A DNA stretch of 43,031 nt from Candidatus Segatella albertsiae (GTDB taxonomy: Bacteria; Bacteroidota; Bacteroidia; Bacteroidales; Bacteroidaceae). The DNA lies in the NCBI GenBank assembly GCA_002451555.1, contig DKCU01000029.1:1-43031 (forward strand). Direction: 5' to 3'. Below, one piece after another: positions 17,425 to 25,348 of this stretch; the stretch's first letter is position 1, and every line of letters begins with the position of its first letter. The notes beneath the pieces are model-generated. The model was given only the letters and a program-made list of their open reading frames with translations, searched no databases and was not told the origin of the DNA. The translations under genes and the position numbers were made by a program.

Positions 17425-18552
17425 TTATTTCACGATGACCTTCATGCCGTTCATGATATATACGCCCGGTTTCAGTCCTTCGCTCGTAGTTGCTTTCTTC
17501 TTGGCGACTTTGCCGTCAAGGGTGTAAATGTTGGAAGTCATCAGAGATGAAGCTCCTGCCGAGGTGACAGCGGATGGAATCACTTCGATGCCCATAGGTG
17601 TGTCGCTGATGCCCCAAATGAGTTGCTTGGCAGGGGAAGCCGATGACGACTCATCCCAGAAGTAGGCACGATAGCCCTTCATCTGCATATTGCTCACAAG
17701 ATGATACATCACGTCTGTTCCTCCAAACACATAGGCACGTGCTTTCACTTGGGTTGTCACGTAAGAACCGACGTATTTGACACCGTTTTGGTCAACATTG
17801 TTCGGTGAGTCTTCTTTCGCCCAATCAGCTGTGCTGATGCCATCAATCACATAAGTCTTGTCATCCGATACCTTGGCAGGACGGAGTAGGCATGGTGTGC
17901 CCGCATCCACAGCCGAGCAATAAATGAAGATGAGTCTTCCGTCCTTATATTCCTTGAACTCTGCGAGCTGTGTGCCTTTGTCCCAGATACTTTCCGCCAA
18001 CTCCGTGGTCATCGGGAAGGGAATGCAGAGCGAATTCCATTTCCCCTCCGCAAAGTTGCGGCGGAAGGTGACATCGGCGTAATCTACCGTAAACGAAGGC
18101 AGGGTGTATGCCACGTCCTCGTCTAAAGTCACCGCTTGGTGGGGAACTTCCTTCAGGATTCTCCACTGCCCTTTCTCGAACGCTGGTTCGGAATAGGTCG
18201 TGGAGATGCTTCCGTCGGAAGAAAAGGGTGTAGTATTCCCATAGGAAGAATTTACAGAGGTATTTCCATGAGAAACCGAAGTGGAAGCATAGAGAAAGGC
18301 GGTGGAGTAGGCATCGGGTACATTGTATCCGATGGCATACATTCCCTCGTTGCCCTCGATGGACTTGAAAATCCAGTCTTTCTTCACTTCTTGGTTGTAT
18401 CTTCCCGTGCCGTCTCCAGTCGCTGTGAAGTTGATGGCGACAGGAGTGGGCGAGAGGTTGGTGTTGCCCTCGCCGTCGATGGAGAGATATTTGTTTTCCG
18501 CAACGTTCAAGATGTAGAAAACAGACATCAATAGCATATAGATACTGTTCAT
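17425..18552 (-). CDS. Secreted protein with T9SS-like C-terminal sorting segment, apparently shortened at its N-terminus
   Basis: 375 aa, function unknown. Residues 10-130 resemble a lectin-like module of Prevotella surface proteins (FYILNVAENKYLS, ending QWRIL), also seen at the N-terminus of the 1766-aa protein (LFYNVGTGKFLNVGS). Residues about 165-185 (GKWNSLCIPFPMT) match a block found in both giant proteins. The last 38 residues (IYTLDGKV, then GLKPGVYIMNGMKVIVK) are a short sorting segment. The N-terminus is odd: only MNSIYMLLMSV precedes the module, a poor signal peptide, and an in-frame TAA lies four codons upstream. It may be a truncated descendant of a larger protein. It lies 44 bp after the 68-aa gene and 20 bp before the GH2 gene. 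Confidence 0.75.
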   Translation of the reverse strand: MNSIYMLLMSVFYILNVAENKYLSIDGEGNTNLSPTPVAINFTATGDGTGRYNQEVKKDWIFKSIEGNEGMYAIGYNVPDAYSTAFLYASTSVSHGNTSVNSSYGNTTPFSSDGSISTTYSEPAFEKGQWRILKEVPHQAVTLDEDVAYTLPSFTVDYADVTFRRNFAEGKWNSLCIPFPMTTELAESIWDKGTQLAEFKEYKDGRLIFIYCSAVDAGTPCLLRPAKVSDDKTYVIDGISTADWAKEDSPNNVDQNGVKYVGSYVTTQVKARAYVFGGTDVMYHLVSNMQMKGYRAYFWDESSSASPAKQLIWGISDTPMGIEVIPSAVTSAGASSLMTSNIYTLDGKVAKKKATTSEGLKPGVYIMNGMKVIVK

Positions 18553-18596
18553 TGCTCTTGCTGATTATTTCAGATGATTAGCTAAAATATAGCGGA

Positions 18597-18803
18597 CTAT
18601 TCGCTGTAAAAGGACTTGTTGTCACCCTCGTTTGCATCCTCCTCTTCTTCGAAACAGTCGAATGAGAAGCCCGTATGCTTCTTCGACATGATTTCTTCTG
18701 GAGGATTGCCCTCTTGTCCGCTCATACCAAAATCTTGCAAATACCCATATTGGCATTTCATGTCAATGACCCTGATTTGTGGGTTCTTATATTCTTTTCT
18801 CAT
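18597..18803 (-). CDS. Short acidic peptide of the MKKxYxxP type (68 aa)
   Basis: Starts MRKEYKNPQIRVIDMKCQYG, sharing the charged start, Tyr at 5 and Pro at 8 with the 67-aa and 65-aa peptides. The middle is Gly/Pro-containing (GMSGQEGNPPEE) and the end is strongly acidic (FEEEEDANEGDN, then SFYSE). There is no hydrophobic segment, so it is not a membrane peptide; two Cys are present. Function unknown. The pattern (conserved basic head, variable tail) could fit a chaperone, a secretion adaptor or a modified-peptide precursor; no modification enzyme or peptide exporter gene is nearby. Preceded by a perfect 10-bp hairpin and followed by the 375-aa gene. Confidence 0.75.
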   Translation of the reverse strand: MRKEYKNPQIRVIDMKCQYGYLQDFGMSGQEGNPPEEIMSKKHTGFSFDCFEEEEDANEGDNKSFYSE

Positions 18804-18820
18804 GTATTTTGAACTTGTTT

Positions 18821-18847
18821 ATCTTCATGACGATTTTTCATGAAGAT
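18821..18847 (-). other. Perfect hairpin upstream of the 68-aa peptide gene
   Basis: ATCTTCATGA and TCATGAAGAT form a 10-bp stem with a 7-base loop, 17 bases before the ATG. No T run follows on the - strand, so processing, mRNA stabilisation or translation control is more likely than termination. Confidence 0.7.
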
Positions 18848-18868
18848 GCCCTGTTGGGGCAAGGTCGG

Positions 18869-19072
18869 CTACCAGCCGCCTCCCCAGTCATCACTGCCAC
18901 TGTCTGTTCCTCCGATATTTGGTCCATCAGATCCAGAACCGCCGCCCGATGGCGGAAAAACTCCGCCCCCATCATTTCCATCGTCGCTTTGCCAACCAGA
19001 AAGCTGTTGCATGACTTCCTCGATGACGGGATAGATGCCTAACACCGTTGGCTTCATATATTGCTTTTTCAT
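18869..19072 (-). CDS. Short Gly/Asp-rich peptide of the MKKxYxxP type (67 aa)
   Basis: Starts MKKQYMKPTVLGIYPVIEEV, the same head pattern as the other two peptides. From residue 24 it is almost only Gly, Ser, Asp, Pro and Trp (GSGSDGPNIGG, ending DDWGGGW). No hydrophobic helix is present. It begins 41 bp after the stop of the 1766-aa protein and is surely co-transcribed with it. Function unknown; similar short open frames occur commonly in Prevotella and Bacteroides genomes as hypothetical proteins. The tail composition differs sharply from the 68-aa neighbour, so only the head is under common constraint. Confidence 0.75.
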   Translation of the reverse strand: MKKQYMKPTVLGIYPVIEEVMQQLSGWQSDDGNDGGGVFPPSGGGSGSDGPNIGGTDSGSDDWGGGW

Positions 19073-19113
19073 TTTTATAGTTTTATTGATTATCCTTTAT
19101 GATTTACTTGTCC

Positions 19114-22100
19114 TTATTTCACGATGACCTTTCTGCCGTTCACGATGTAGATGCCGGCTGGCAGGTTGTCGAGGTTGCCGTCGCTCGCCACCTTCTGACC
19201 GTTCAGGTTATACACAGCACCCTTGTATCGCTGTACGATGGTCTCGCCGTCATTGCGCTCGATGGCGTCGATGTCGGTGGTCTCTTCGGTGATACCCTGC
19301 AACTCCAGCATCACTGGCTTGGCTTGCGATGCAGAAGCCGTGCCATCGTGATAGACAAACCAGCAGCGGAATCCCTTCTGACCATACTGTGCTCCCTGTT
19401 TTCTCAGGTAGAAGTTGCTGCCCTGTCCCATGTAGTAGCTGTTGCCGTCGGATAGGTCTGGGCGGATGTCGTCGGTTCCATTGTTGATGATGCTCTTCCC
19501 CTCATACGTCTTACAGAGCGTACCATAGAAGGTGGCGTAGCGGTTCTCGTTCTTCTCGCCGCTCGTGTAGTCGTATGCCACGTCCTCGTCACCTTGGTTT
19601 ACCACGTAGTGATACTTCGTGCCGTCGATGGTGGTATAGAAGGCATCCTGGGTGGAGTAGCCGTTGTAGTAACACGTTGAGGTAGAAGGATTCTCGCTTG
19701 TTGTTGGAAGTGTTACATTAAAGCATACGTAGCTACTTTCAGGTAGAGAAACCTTCGTGTAAGTCTTGCCGCCATCCGCATAGTTGTAGATGTAGGCATC
19801 GTATGCTTTCTCCTGTCCCTTGGCACTGTGTACCTTCACCAAGTAAGGCTTGTTGGCACGGAAATAAGCGGCATTGCCGTCAGAACTCTTTTCTGTTGCC
19901 GATTCGGTCTCCTTCTCGAAGATGAGCTTCGTGCCCTTGATCTTCGAAATCTTCAACAGCTCGGCATCCTTGCCCAACAAATCCTCAAACTGCGTCTTGC
20001 TCAGGGTAACTGGCAATACCAAACTGTTCCAGTACGCCTTGTTGTTCTTGGTATCGTAGTTGAATGTGCGATAGAGTCGCATCGGGCGATTCTGGAAGTT
20101 GTGAATCGAGTTGTTGTAGTAGTCGAGGTTGGTGAAGTCCTCGCTGAACACGATGTTAGGGTCCTGGCTGTCGCCACCGAAGAGCAGGTGGAAGTTGTCG
20201 AACACCGTCCACTCGTCGGCTGTCGATACGGCGGTAGTGGAAGTCCCCTCGTTGGAAGTCTCTGCGCTCTGGGTGCTTACCTGTGAATCGTCCAGGATTT
20301 TAACTCCAAAAGTTACATTTACGCCTGAGCCATCAGCTGGCAATTCCTTCTTGTCGATATAGAATGCCACCTGCGACTTCAAGGTCTCCACCATCGCACC
20401 GTTCTTGGTGGCTTCGGTAGGATTGTAAACATCCGGAGCCTGGTCATCGTTCATTGCCACGAGCGCATTGTACATAGGCAAAGGCAGGGTGCTGCTTGCC
20501 TGGTCGTATGGCCAGGTGTGGTTGGTGGCGTTGAAGAAGTTCTTCTCCCCGTCGGTGAGGTTATGCAAGTCTTGCGTGATGGTGTGTTCCTTGCCACTCA
20601 GCGTGTAGGTGGCGAAGAGCTTGGCACCCACGTTGCTCACGCCACCGCAGTTGATGGCGTACCAACCCGGGTTATAGACCTTGACGGTCTGAGAGAGCGT
20701 GCCCCTTCCGCCGTTCTTCACCTCCACGCCCATGTAGCGACCGTGGTTGTTGACGTGCTGTCTGGCAAACTTGTAGGTGTCGTTGCCGTCCGTGGCACCT
20801 TGGTTGGTGTATTTGTTGCCGTCCTCGTCGGTATATTCTGTGTCGTTGAACGCCTTCTTGCTATACTGGTCGAAACCGATGTTCAACTGGTTGTTGGTGC
20901 CCAGGTTTTTTTCTTTCTCGATGGCGAACACGCCTTCACATTCCCATTTGGTGAGTTCATTGCTCTCACGCATGAAGTCTGGGTCGCGGAGCGAGTAGGA
21001 GAGGTTGAGCATGTTGCTCATCTCGCTGTTGGCTGACTTGAAGAGCTGGTAGTATTCCTCCACGTCGATGAGTCGCCAGTAACTCTTTTGGATGTCTTCG
21101 CCGCTAGGCAGGGTAGTCTTGGCATCCACGCCATTCGAGTTGGTAGCCGCCTTGGTGTCATCCCATCCGCCGCCGTAGTTCTCCAGGCTGTTGCCATACA
21201 CGCTTTCCTCGCACGCCTGCAGGTAGAACTTACCGCTTTGGTCTTCGAATTCACGTCCGTTAGCCGAACCTGTGCGTTTTGGCACCTTGGTCTTGTCCAT
21301 GTCAAGGTATATCTGGTAGGTGTTCTTGTCGCCGTCCTGCACCTTCACGAAGTGCCATTGCGAGCATTTCACGGACTGTCCCTTTCCGCTGTCTTCCACC
21401 TCCTTCTGTGGCAGGTTGCGGTCGCCGAAGATGCCGATGTTTCCCCATTGGTCGTTGTTCTTGAGGTAAGGAGCCCATGCGAAGTAGTCGCCCTCGTTGT
21501 AATTGGAAGTGCCCTCCTGCAGGAAGGTGGAGGTGATGAACACGGGCTGCTCGTTGTTGGCTGCGTCGTCCTCGGTATAGATATAGCCGTTGAAGTCGCC
21601 CTTGATGCCCTTTGCGTCGGCGTAACCATCCTCGCCTGGCTTCACGATGATGTATTGCCCAAAGCTGTCGAGTGCAGGTACGGAGCCGTTGTACTTGAAT
21701 TTGACAATGGTGCCCTTCAGACTCTCGTCGTAAGCGATGGTTGGCATCGGATTCGTGGCGGTGTAAATCTGAGAATCGTTGATGACAAGACCCTCCTTGC
21801 TCAACTTGACGTGCATCTTGGCAGAGCCGTCGTTGGCTGCCTGGATGGTGAAGTTGCGCAAGTTCTGCACGCTCTGTGTATTGTTGACGTAATATACCTT
21901 CATGCTATAAACGCCGTCTGCTGTCTTGTCGCCGAAGAAGATGTGGAGGTTATCGACATCGCTGCCCGTGTCGTATCCCCAGATGCCGATGTTGCTACCG
22001 ATGGAGAGTACGTTCTCGTCGCTGTTCTGACAGGTGCTCACGTCGATGTCTGCCTCGATGTAGTCGCCGTTCTCCCAGTCTATATTAAATAGGTCTGACT

Positions 22101-24414
22101 TCATCGCCGTCTTTCCGTCGCCCTTCTCGTTGTAGATAGGGATGTAGGTGTCGAGGGTGGATGTTGTCTCTGAAGACTCTGTGGATTCGGTGCCTGTGGC
22201 TGCGTTGGCGGCAGTCATCATCGTCTTGGCTGTAGCCGATGCTGCCAAGGTCTCAGTATAACTTGCCGTGATGCTTTTGTAGGTGGCGTGGCTGCGAGTT
22301 GCTCCCTCGCGGCTACCTACTTGGATTTGGGTGGTGCTTTCGGAAGCCAAGTATTGTATCATCTCGTTGTCGTTGCCGAAGTTGCTGATGGCGGCATCGT
22401 TGATGTAGAGTCCGTTCTTATCGAGCTTTATCTTGATGACTTTGTCCGGGATGTCGGAAGCTGCCAAGCTTGCCTTGATGGTAGGATCGGTCTTGCCACC
22501 CGTATGTGTGCTGTTGACACCCTCTATGCTCAGCGTGGTGCCATTGTAGTACATGTGGATGTTGTTCTGACCGCTCTTGGTTCCCCACTGATCGATGGCA
22601 TTGCCGATGGAGAGCACGTTCTCGTTGGCGCCCGACGTGCAGGTGCTGAGGTCGATTTCTGCCTCCACCACACGGTCGCTGAGGTTGCCATATACCGTCT
22701 TGTCGAATTTCTCGCCATTCCACTTGATACCCATGGTAGGGTAAGGCGTGCTGTTGATTTCCGTCGGAGCAGCCTCCACTACCTTCAGCGTCTTGTAGAT
22801 GGCATGGCTTCGGGTGGTGCCTTGGGTGCTACCCACCTGTAGGCTGCTGGCGGTCTTCCTGAGGTAGGAGAGTACATTGTACAGGTCGGCGATGCTCTTG
22901 CCGTTCACTTCCAGGCCTTTAATGGACAGTTCCACCTGTAGGCGACCAGCATAGTCGCCGTCTTGGTTGATTACCACGTTGTTAGACTGACCATCGCAGC
23001 TCACGAAGTTCAGTACCAGCTTTCCACCTTTTGTATAATAGAAGTGGAGGTTGTGGGCATCCGCCGCCACGCCGTCGTCCTTGTTTCCCCAGTGGTCGAT
23101 GTCGGTACCGATGGAGAGCACGTTCTCGTTTTTGCCCGTACAGGTGCTCAGGTCGATGTCGGCGTAGATGGAGTGGTTGGAGAGGTTGCCTTCGTATGTC
23201 TTGCTGAATTTCAGTTCGTCGCCGTTGCCAGCCTGGGCATTGTAGAAGCCCGGCTTCACCACGCAGGTGTCGGCGGTGGACTGTGTATTGCGCGAAGTGA
23301 AGAGTTTCACGTAGTTGTAAGTGGCGTTGGAACGTCCTGTTCCCTCGGCGCTACCCACCTGTATGCTGGTTTGCTTCAGGAATTGCTGGATAGGGTTTTC
23401 GTAGTTCTTGGGCATGCACTCCACGCCGTTGACGGTGATGGAGTTTTTCTTGATGATGATGTGAGCGATGTTGCTGCTCTTTCCGTCTGAAGATTTGGAT
23501 GCGGTGTTGGTGATGTTGACTTTCGTTTTCTGGTTGTCGTTCTTGTAGGCGGAGTTGACGCATTGCACACGGAGCATGTGATCGTCGCTGCTATCGACGT
23601 AGCCGTACATATGTACGTCAACGATGGCGGCTTGGTTGTCTGATGCGTCCTGCCACTTGTCGATGTTCTCGCCGATGGAGAGGATGGTCTCCATCGTGTG
23701 GGTTCCATCTGCGGCATCCTTGTTCGTGCAAGGGGAAAGGTCGATGTAAGCCTCCACGTACTGCTTGTCGAAGTCGAGATCGTCGAAGTCATCGGTGCCC
23801 TCGGTGAACTTGAAGGATTGGCCGTTGTTGGAGGTCGTTTCCTGCTTCAAGACTTTGTAAGTGGAGTCGTCGGAGAGGTTCTTGATGGCGATGCTCTGGT
23901 AGATGGCGTTGCTTCGGGCGGTGCTGGCGGTTCCCTCGGTGCTGCCTATCTCATACTTGGAGATGGCATTGAACTCGTCTTGGAAGTTGCCCGCTGAGAC
24001 CTTGCTCATCGGGTATCTTTCGTATGCCGATTGCCCCGACACCTCTTTGTCGTTTCGGTTTTGCAACCAGAAAGGCTTTGGCACTTCGCTGAGCATGGCG
24101 TGCGTGCCCCAGTAACTGCCCACGTTGAGGAACTTGCCCGTGCCGACGTTGTAGAACAAGAACATCTTGTCGTTCACCCACGGTCTGCCGGTGCTCAAAT
24201 ATTGGTCTCGATTCTTGAAATCGATGACCTCGCCCTTGAGGTCGGTCACGTTGTCGGGGATAGCGGAGGGAGCCTGCGAGGTCTTCTCGTCGGCATCCGA
24301 CTGTGCATAACTAACCATGCCGTTTCCACAAAAAAGGGAAACGGCAATCACCATAACTACATTGCGCTGGTTCTTCATCTTTCGGGATGAAGTATGTTTC
24401 TTCTTGACAACCAT
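19114..24414 (-). CDS. Giant secreted LamG-like repeat protein with T9SS-like sorting segment (1766 aa)
   Basis: Signal peptide at residues 13-37 if Met1 is used; starting at Met13 (MKNQRN) would give a more usual length. A lectin-like segment (about 84-135) is followed by repeats of a 130-residue module: a tail-only copy at 155-175, complete copies at about 218-372, 415-547 and 580-718, and one lacking the tail from 785. Each begins IDLSTC, has ENVLSIGxxIxxWG and ends QVGSxEGxxRSxAxY, which reads like a LamG/concanavalin fold. The part from 900 to 1450 is unrecognised. About 1460 has YWNSLVLPVTLS, shared with the other sorting-domain proteins; the last 40 residues (VYNLNGQKV, then LPAGIYIVNGRKVIVK) are the sorting segment. 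Probably a surface or secreted glycan-binding protein; first gene of its locus. Confidence 0.85.
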   Translation of the reverse strand: MVVKKKHTSSRKMKNQRNVVMVIAVSLFCGNGMVSYAQSDADEKTSQAPSAIPDNVTDLKGEVIDFKNRDQYLSTGRPWVNDKMFLFYNVGTGKFLNVGSYWGTHAMLSEVPKPFWLQNRNDKEVSGQSAYERYPMSKVSAGNFQDEFNAISKYEIGSTEGTASTARSNAIYQSIAIKNLSDDSTYKVLKQETTSNNGQSFKFTEGTDDFDDLDFDKQYVEAYIDLSPCTNKDAADGTHTMETILSIGENIDKWQDASDNQAAIVDVHMYGYVDSSDDHMLRVQCVNSAYKNDNQKTKVNITNTASKSSDGKSSNIAHIIIKKNSITVNGVECMPKNYENPIQQFLKQTSIQVGSAEGTGRSNATYNYVKLFTSRNTQSTADTCVVKPGFYNAQAGNGDELKFSKTYEGNLSNHSIYADIDLSTCTGKNENVLSIGTDIDHWGNKDDGVAADAHNLHFYYTKGGKLVLNFVSCDGQSNNVVINQDGDYAGRLQVELSIKGLEVNGKSIADLYNVLSYLRKTASSLQVGSTQGTTRSHAIYKTLKVVEAAPTEINSTPYPTMGIKWNGEKFDKTVYGNLSDRVVEAEIDLSTCTSGANENVLSIGNAIDQWGTKSGQNNIHMYYNGTTLSIEGVNSTHTGGKTDPTIKASLAASDIPDKVIKIKLDKNGLYINDAAISNFGNDNEMIQYLASESTTQIQVGSREGATRSHATYKSITASYTETLAASATAKTMMTAANAATGTESTESSETTSTLDTYIPIYNEKGDGKTAMKSDLFNIDWENGDYIEADIDVSTCQNSDENVLSIGSNIGIWGYDTGSDVDNLHIFFGDKTADGVYSMKVYYVNNTQSVQNLRNFTIQAANDGSAKMHVKLSKEGLVINDSQIYTATNPMPTIAYDESLKGTIVKFKYNGSVPALDSFGQYIIVKPGEDGYADAKGIKGDFNGYIYTEDDAANNEQPVFITSTFLQEGTSNYNEGDYFAWAPYLKNNDQWGNIGIFGDRNLPQKEVEDSGKGQSVKCSQWHFVKVQDGDKNTYQIYLDMDKTKVPKRTGSANGREFEDQSGKFYLQACEESVYGNSLENYGGGWDDTKAATNSNGVDAKTTLPSGEDIQKSYWRLIDVEEYYQLFKSANSEMSNMLNLSYSLRDPDFMRESNELTKWECEGVFAIEKEKNLGTNNQLNIGFDQYSKKAFNDTEYTDEDGNKYTNQGATDGNDTYKFARQHVNNHGRYMGVEVKNGGRGTLSQTVKVYNPGWYAINCGGVSNVGAKLFATYTLSGKEHTITQDLHNLTDGEKNFFNATNHTWPYDQASSTLPLPMYNALVAMNDDQAPDVYNPTEATKNGAMVETLKSQVAFYIDKKELPADGSGVNVTFGVKILDDSQVSTQSAETSNEGTSTTAVSTADEWTVFDNFHLLFGGDSQDPNIVFSEDFTNLDYYNNSIHNFQNRPMRLYRTFNYDTKNNKAYWNSLVLPVTLSKTQFEDLLGKDAELLKISKIKGTKLIFEKETESATEKSSDGNAAYFRANKPYLVKVHSAKGQEKAYDAYIYNYADGGKTYTKVSLPESSYVCFNVTLPTTSENPSTSTCYYNGYSTQDAFYTTIDGTKYHYVVNQGDEDVAYDYTSGEKNENRYATFYGTLCKTYEGKSIINNGTDDIRPDLSDGNSYYMGQGSNFYLRKQGAQYGQKGFRCWFVYHDGTASASQAKPVMLELQGITEETTDIDAIERNDGETIVQRYKGAVYNLNGQKVASDGNLDNLPAGIYIVNGRKVIVK

Positions 24415-24565
24415 CTACTTTTTCCTGACTAATAATTTAAAGACTTACTTAATAAATCAACTAGATAATAAGTTTCAAAACCTAAGCTACACTTATAGCC
24501 TTAAAAAACAAGTTATCTGTATTTTTATGTATTTTTATTCTCAAAGTTTATATGTACTCTGTTTG

Positions 24566-24573
24566 CAAAGGTA
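24566..24573 (-). promoter_or_regulatory. -7 promoter element for the giant protein/GH2 locus
   Basis: TACCTTTG on the - strand, about 150 bases before the gene at 24414, fits TAnnTTTG. The -33 part is not clear. The leader of about 145 nt is A/T-rich with no structure I could see. A run of eight C lies upstream at 24617-24624. Confidence 0.6.
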
Positions 24574-24851
24574 GAAAAAATATTTCAATTTCTTTACATA
24601 TTTCTTAAATTTACTACCCCCCCCGAATTGACGGATGTCAAGAAATTAGTGTACTTTAACTTTGTGATGGCATAAAATGCTATCTCAAGTGAGCAAAAAG
24701 AGTACGAAAAGTCTTCTTTTGTGTTCGTTTTAAGAACACCTCTTTGCCTTTTGATAGATTATGCTTTTACTCTAGGAGAGCGTTTTTCACCATTTTTTTT
24801 GCATATCTATACGTTTGTGTAGGGCGTGTGGTTGTCGGATGGCAAGATACA
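24574..24851. other. Intergenic stretch without a supported gene
   Basis: Between the giant-protein promoter and the terminator of the two-peptide unit. It holds the C8 run and a TAACTTTG at 24657-24664 on the + strand that lacks a -33 element; any + transcript from it would meet no open frame. I see nothing else. Confidence 0.5.
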
Positions 24852-24921
24852 TAAACAAAAAATCCCTGACAAGAGAAAGGCGAAGTCATGTCGCTATACG
24901 TCGCTTTCTCTTGACAGGGAT
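24852..24921 (-). terminator. Strong terminator of the two-peptide membrane unit
   Basis: A long stem (24862-24883 with 24899-24921; ATCCCTG, one mismatch, CAAGAGAAAG, a bulged base, CGA) ends on the - strand in TTTTTTGTTT. It lies 30 bases after the stop of the 36-aa gene. Confidence 0.85.
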
Positions 24922-24950
24922 GGTATGCCGTAGCTTTCAATAGTTGCAGT

Positions 24951-25061
24951 TTATCCAAGGCTCTTCAGCCATTTCTTGCCCGATTTGGTGTAAGACATCC
25001 AAATGTAGAATCCTAAGGCGATAAGGGCGGTGCCCCATAATGTGATAAGTAATGCTTCCAT
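24951..25061 (-). CDS. Small membrane peptide (36 aa), second of a pair
   Basis: ATG at 25061, TAA at 24951. Residues 3-23 form one hydrophobic helix (LLITLWGTALIALGFYIW); the end is basic (SYTKSGKKWLKSLG), so the C-terminus should lie in the cytosol. A longer frame reaching 25148 exists, but its extra residues overlap the preceding gene, and the internal ATG sits 4 bases after that gene's stop, as expected for coupled translation. Function unknown: it could be a small subunit of a membrane complex or a toxin-like peptide. The unit has its own promoter and terminator. Confidence 0.65.
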   Translation of the reverse strand: MEALLITLWGTALIALGFYIWMSYTKSGKKWLKSLG

Positions 25062-25065
25062 ATTT

Positions 25066-25173
25066 CTATTTTTTTGAAATTTTATAACCAGATATTGCCA
25101 ATAAAAATGTTGCAAGAAGCCCGCCAATGAATAGCAGTATTGCCGCATTTGTCACTTGCTCATTGATTACCAT
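25066..25173 (-). CDS. Small membrane peptide (35 aa), first of a pair
   Basis: ATG at 25173, TAG at 25066. It starts MVINEQVTNAAILLFIGGLL and continues to LATFLLAISGYKISKK: a short acidic head, one 20-residue hydrophobic helix and a basic tail. It is the first gene after a consensus promoter (25248-25279), with a roughly 70-nt leader that can form a hairpin (25199-25229: GCGGA / TCCGC plus AAGG / CCTT). Function unknown; the matching size and topology of the next peptide suggest the two act together. Confidence 0.65.
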   Translation of the reverse strand: MVINEQVTNAAILLFIGGLLATFLLAISGYKISKK

Positions 25174-25247
25174 TGTTACTACATCTCCAACAACTGTTGC
25201 GGAGAAGGTGGTTCTTGCCCCTTTTCCGCACTATTGCGTATTTTTTG

Positions 25248-25279
25248 CAAAGCTACAACTTTTTTCTTGAACCGCCAAA
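25248..25279 (-). promoter_or_regulatory. Consensus promoter of the two-peptide membrane unit
   Basis: On the - strand TTTG (25276-25279), exactly 20 bases, then TAGCTTTG (25248-25255). It lies between the RepB-like gene's stop and the first peptide. Confidence 0.8.
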
Positions 25280-25348
25280 TTTTTTCTTATTTTTTTGCGA
25301 GCGAGTTATACAACTTAATAGCGCTCCGAGTACTTGTCGCAGAGAAAC

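Noticed and set aside
12572..24390. Many long open frames on the + strand opposite the GH2 and giant-protein genes
   Set aside because: They are mirror frames of strongly supported - strand genes, with no family motifs or start signals.
24767..24958. 63-codon frame on the - strand
   Set aside because: It runs through the terminator hairpin 24862-24921 and has no promoter-proximal start.
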